Source: Geothrix sp.
GTDB lineage: Bacteria; Acidobacteriota; Holophagae; Holophagales; Holophagaceae
NCBI RefSeq assembly: GCF_020622065.1
Contig: NZ_JAHRYQ010000001.1
Span: forward strand, 1,674,001 to 1,738,000
Length of the DNA: 64,000 nt
Direction: 5' to 3'
Shown one piece after another: positions 61,406 through 64,000 of this stretch (position 1 is the first letter of the stretch; each line of letters starts with the position of its first letter). A model generated the notes under the pieces. The model saw only the letters and a list, made by a program, of their open reading frames with translations. It searched no databases and was not told the origin of the DNA. A program made the translations under genes and the position numbers.

Positions 61406-62866
61406 ATGGGGTTGGGCACGGCGATGGACTGGCGCGAGGGCCTGGATGCCGGCGACCTGTCCTCCGAGGCCCTGGTCCGCGCCGCCTTCGACCGGATCCG
61501 GGCCCTGGACGGGAACCTCCACGCCCTGCTCGCCCTGGATGAGCCCCGAAGCCTGGCCCTGGCGCGCGCGGCCGATGCCCGCCTGGGCGCCGGAGATCGA
61601 ACCCCTGTCCTCGGGCTGCCCATCGTGCTCAAAGACAACCTCCACTGGTCGGGCCTGCCGATGACCTGCGGCTCCCGCGTGCTGGACGGCTATGTGGCGC
61701 CCTACGACGCCACGGTGGTGCGCCGGTTGCTCGAGGCCGGCGCGGTTCCCATCGCCAAGGCCAACCTCGACGAATTCGCCATGGGTTCCAGCGGCGAGTA
61801 CAGCGCCTTTGGCCCCACCCGCAACCCCTGGGACCCCTCGCGGGTGCCCGGCGGCAGCAGCAGTGGATCCGTGGTGTCCGTGGCCGCCGGCTACGCCCCC
61901 CTGGCCCTGGGCAGCGATACCGGCGGCTCCGTCCGCCTGCCCGCCAGCTTCTGCAATGTGACGGCGCTCCGGCCCACCTACGGCGTCCTCAGCCGCTACG
62001 GGCTCACGGCCATGGCCTCGAGCCTGGATCAGGTGGGCCCCATCGCCGCCACCGCCGAGGATCTGGCCCTGGCCTTCCAGGTCATGGCCGGCATCGATCC
62101 CCAGGACAGCACCTCGGTGGACCTGCCGGGGGCTGAGCGGCTGGCTCCACTCCAGGCCGCCGACCTCAAGGGCCTTCGCATCGGCCTTCCGAAGGAATAT
62201 TTCGCCGAGGGGCTGGAGCCCGCAGTCCAGGCCGCCCTCAATGAAGCTCTCCAGGAATTCGAGCGCCTCGGCGCACGGCTGGTGGAGGTGAGCCTGCCCC
62301 ACACCCGCTGCGCCATCGACACCTACTACCTGCTCTGCACCAGCGAGGTGTCCAGCAACCTCAGCCGCTTCGATGGCGTGCGATTCGGGCTCCGCGTCCG
62401 CCCCGCCGAGGGCGGATTGCCGGAGATGATCGCCGAGACCCGGGACCAGGGCCTGGGATCGGAGGTCAAGCGCCGCATCCTGCTCGGGACCTTCTGCCTG
62501 TCCAAGGGCTACTACGACGCCTTCTACCTGAAGGCCCTGAAGGCCCGCACGCTCATCACCGGAGATTTCCGCACCGCCTTCGCCGAGGCCGATATCCTGG
62601 CCTCCCCCGTCAGCCCCGGCACGGCCTTTCCGTTCGGCGCCAAGACGGAGGATCCCTTGGCCATGTATCTCGCCGATGCCTTCACTGTTCCCGCCTCCCT
62701 GGCCGGGCTTCCCTGCCTTTCCATGCCCGCGGGCTTCACCGGCGGCCTCCCCGTCGGCATCCAACTCATCGGACCTGCCTTGTCGGATGTCCGTCTCCTC
62801 GAGACGGCCCACGCCTTCCAGTCCGCCACCCGCCACCACCTCGAAACCCCGACCCTGTCCGCATAG
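61406..62866 (+). CDS. gatA: Aspartyl/glutamyl-tRNA amidotransferase subunit A
   Basis: Amidase-signature subunit of 486 residues that hydrolyses Gln to feed the transamidation of Asp-tRNA(Asn) or Glu-tRNA(Gln). The Ser-cisSer-Lys triad is Lys76 (VLKDNL), Ser151 (PGGSSSGS) and Ser175 (SDTGGSVRLPA), with spacing equal to that of known GatA. GAGGAG lies 6 bp before ATG 61406. gatB and gatC are not adjacent. Confidence 0.93.
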   Translation: MGLGTAMDWREGLDAGDLSSEALVRAAFDRIRALDGNLHALLALDEPRSLALARAADARLGAGDRTPVLGLPIVLKDNLHWSGLPMTCGSRVLDGYVAPYDATVVRRLLEAGAVPIAKANLDEFAMGSSGEYSAFGPTRNPWDPSRVPGGSSSGSVVSVAAGYAPLALGSDTGGSVRLPASFCNVTALRPTYGVLSRYGLTAMASSLDQVGPIAATAEDLALAFQVMAGIDPQDSTSVDLPGAERLAPLQAADLKGLRIGLPKEYFAEGLEPAVQAALNEALQEFERLGARLVEVSLPHTRCAIDTYYLLCTSEVSSNLSRFDGVRFGLRVRPAEGGLPEMIAETRDQGLGSEVKRRILLGTFCLSKGYYDAFYLKALKARTLITGDFRTAFAEADILASPVSPGTAFPFGAKTEDPLAMYLADAFTVPASLAGLPCLSMPAGFTGGLPVGIQLIGPALSDVRLLETAHAFQSATRHHLETPTLSA

Positions 62867-62875
62867 GAGCGAACC

Positions 62876-64000
62876 ATGGCCTTTGATGTCGTCATGCCCC
62901 AGATGGGCGAGAGCATTGCGGAAGCCACCGTATTGAAGTGGCACAAGAAGGCCGGTGATGTGATCGCCAAGGACGAGACGCTCTACGAGATCAGCACCGA
63001 CAAGGTGGACGCGGAGATCCCCGCCCCCGCCGCCGGCACCCTGCTGGAGATCCTCGTGGAAGTCAACGCCACGGTTCCCGTGGGCACTGTGGTGGCCCGC
63101 ATCGGCGCCGCCTCTGAGAAGCCCGCGGGCGCCGCCGCTCCAACTGCTTCCGCGCCCGTGGCTGCCCCGGTTTCTGCCGCCGCCACGGCGCCCCTGGCCG
63201 ACGAAGATGACAACAGCCTCGAGGGCCGCCTCCGGACCAAGAGCAGCCCCCTCGTCCGCGAAATGGCCAAGCAGCATGGCGTGGATCTCGCCCGGATCCA
63301 GGGCACGGGCCAAGCCGGGCGCGTCACCAAGGAGGACATGGAAGCGCATCTGGCCAAGGGGCCCACAGCGGTCTCCCCGGCCCCCTCCTCACCCGCGACC
63401 ATCGCGCCGGTCCTGCCCGCGGTTCACGATCCTTCCGCGCCCACGCTGGGCATCAGCCCCGCCCTCTCGGTGGCCCCCGCCCCCGCCATGCCGGCCTTCG
63501 CCGCGGGTGAGCGGGTGAAGGTCGAGCCCATGAGCCGCATGCGCAAGATCATCGCCGACAACATGGTGGCCAGCCGCCGCACCTCGGCCCACGCCTACAC
63601 GATCTTCGAGATCGACATGACCCATGTGGCCCAGCTGCGCAACAAGCACAAGAAGGCCTTCGAGGCCCAGTTCGGCACGAAGCTCAGCTTCATGCCGTTC
63701 GTGATGATGGCGGCCTGCAAAGCGCTGCGCGCCTATCCCATCGCCAACGCCTCCGTGGACGGCGACAACATCGTCTACAAGCAGGACATCAACCTCGGCA
63801 TCGCCGTGAGCCTGGACTGGGGCCTCATCGTCCCCGTGGTGAAGAACGCCGACATGATGAACCTGGGCGGCCTGGCCCGCAGCCTCAACGATCTGGCCGA
63901 GCGCGCCCGCACCAAGCAGCTCAAGCCCGATGAGATCAGCGGCGGCACCTTCACCATCACCAATCCGGGCGTCTACGGCGACACCTTCGGCCTGCCCATC
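62876..64000 (+). CDS. 2-oxoacid dehydrogenase E2 (dihydrolipoyl acyltransferase), N-terminal part
   Basis: The first 375 residues; the rest lies beyond the window. Lipoyl domain with the lipoylated Lys43 in EISTDKVDAEI, an Ala/Pro-rich hinge, a peripheral-subunit-binding domain (SPLVREMAKQHGVDLARIQGTG) and the start of the catalytic domain (RVKVEPMSRMRKIIADNMV). AGGAGCG lies before the ATG. It is probably a branched-chain or 2-oxoglutarate/pyruvate-type E2; the substrate cannot be settled from this part. A 9-bp gap after gatA makes one message likely. Confidence 0.93.
   Translation, partial: MAFDVVMPQMGESIAEATVLKWHKKAGDVIAKDETLYEISTDKVDAEIPAPAAGTLLEILVEVNATVPVGTVVARIGAASEKPAGAAAPTASAPVAAPVSAAATAPLADEDDNSLEGRLRTKSSPLVREMAKQHGVDLARIQGTGQAGRVTKEDMEAHLAKGPTAVSPAPSSPATIAPVLPAVHDPSAPTLGISPALSVAPAPAMPAFAAGERVKVEPMSRMRKIIADNMVASRRTSAHAYTIFEIDMTHVAQLRNKHKKAFEAQFGTKLSFMPFVMMAACKALRAYPIANASVDGDNIVYKQDINLGIAVSLDWGLIVPVVKNADMMNLGGLARSLNDLAERARTKQLKPDEISGGTFTITNPGVYGDTFGLPI

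Overview
The window is a GC-rich bacterial chromosome segment with tightly packed, overlapping genes and frequent GTG and TTG starts. The gene families point to a diderm with type IV pili (pilMNOPQ), LpxC-dependent lipid A synthesis, chemotaxis, short-form HisG plus HisZ, and PIN-PhoH and DUF4388-type proteins. I infer Acidobacteriota, most likely the Holophaga/Geothrix group. This is a judgement from gene content and not from any database search.

Layout. Positions 1-8157 hold the start of ruvB (minus), an FHA-GAF histidine kinase coupled to ispF, cca and a GNAT gene (minus), a stand-alone E1-alpha dehydrogenase subunit, a chemoreceptor behind a sigma-28-like promoter, and ackA. Positions 8223-15076 hold a secreted protein made of charged heptad repeats, a MacAB-like efflux operon (adaptor, ATPase, two permeases), arfB and three small unknowns.

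Positions 15419-28405 are an integrative genomic island inserted in a tRNA-Thr(CGU) gene. A 48-bp direct repeat (the 3' part of the tRNA) marks both ends. The island carries a tyrosine integrase, an AlpA/excisionase-like protein whose ribosome binding site lies in a hairpin, a primase/TOPRIM-helicase replication module with palindromic repeats in the end of the helicase gene, several unknown small proteins, and a complete type I restriction-modification operon (hsdM-hsdS-hsdR). No capsid or conjugation genes are visible, so it resembles a phage-satellite-like or mobilisable element with a defence cargo.

Positions 28474-40436 hold two tandem prolyl oligopeptidase paralogues, a PIN-PhoH ATPase, tyrS coupled to a DUF4388/SPOR membrane protein, rlpA, ispD and lpxC. 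Positions 40505-48650 are a compact histidine operon: hisD, a hisC-HAD phosphatase fusion, hisB, hisH, hisA, hisF, hisIE, hisZ, hisG. The HAD half of the fusion is the only visible candidate for the otherwise missing histidinol-phosphate phosphatase, so two consecutive pathway steps seem to be joined in one polypeptide. This is the most notable single finding.

Positions 48653-54740 hold an N-acetylmuramoyl-L-alanine amidase, an RdgC-like protein split over two abutting reading frames, a PP2C phosphatase, a flavoprotein, a 3-hydroxyacyl-CoA dehydrogenase-like protein and two very small proteins. Positions 54806-61192 (minus strand) hold the pilMNOPQ alignment/secretin operon, a second PP2C phosphatase and a DnaJ-TPR protein. 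The window ends with gatA and the start of a lipoyl-bearing 2-oxoacid dehydrogenase E2 gene.
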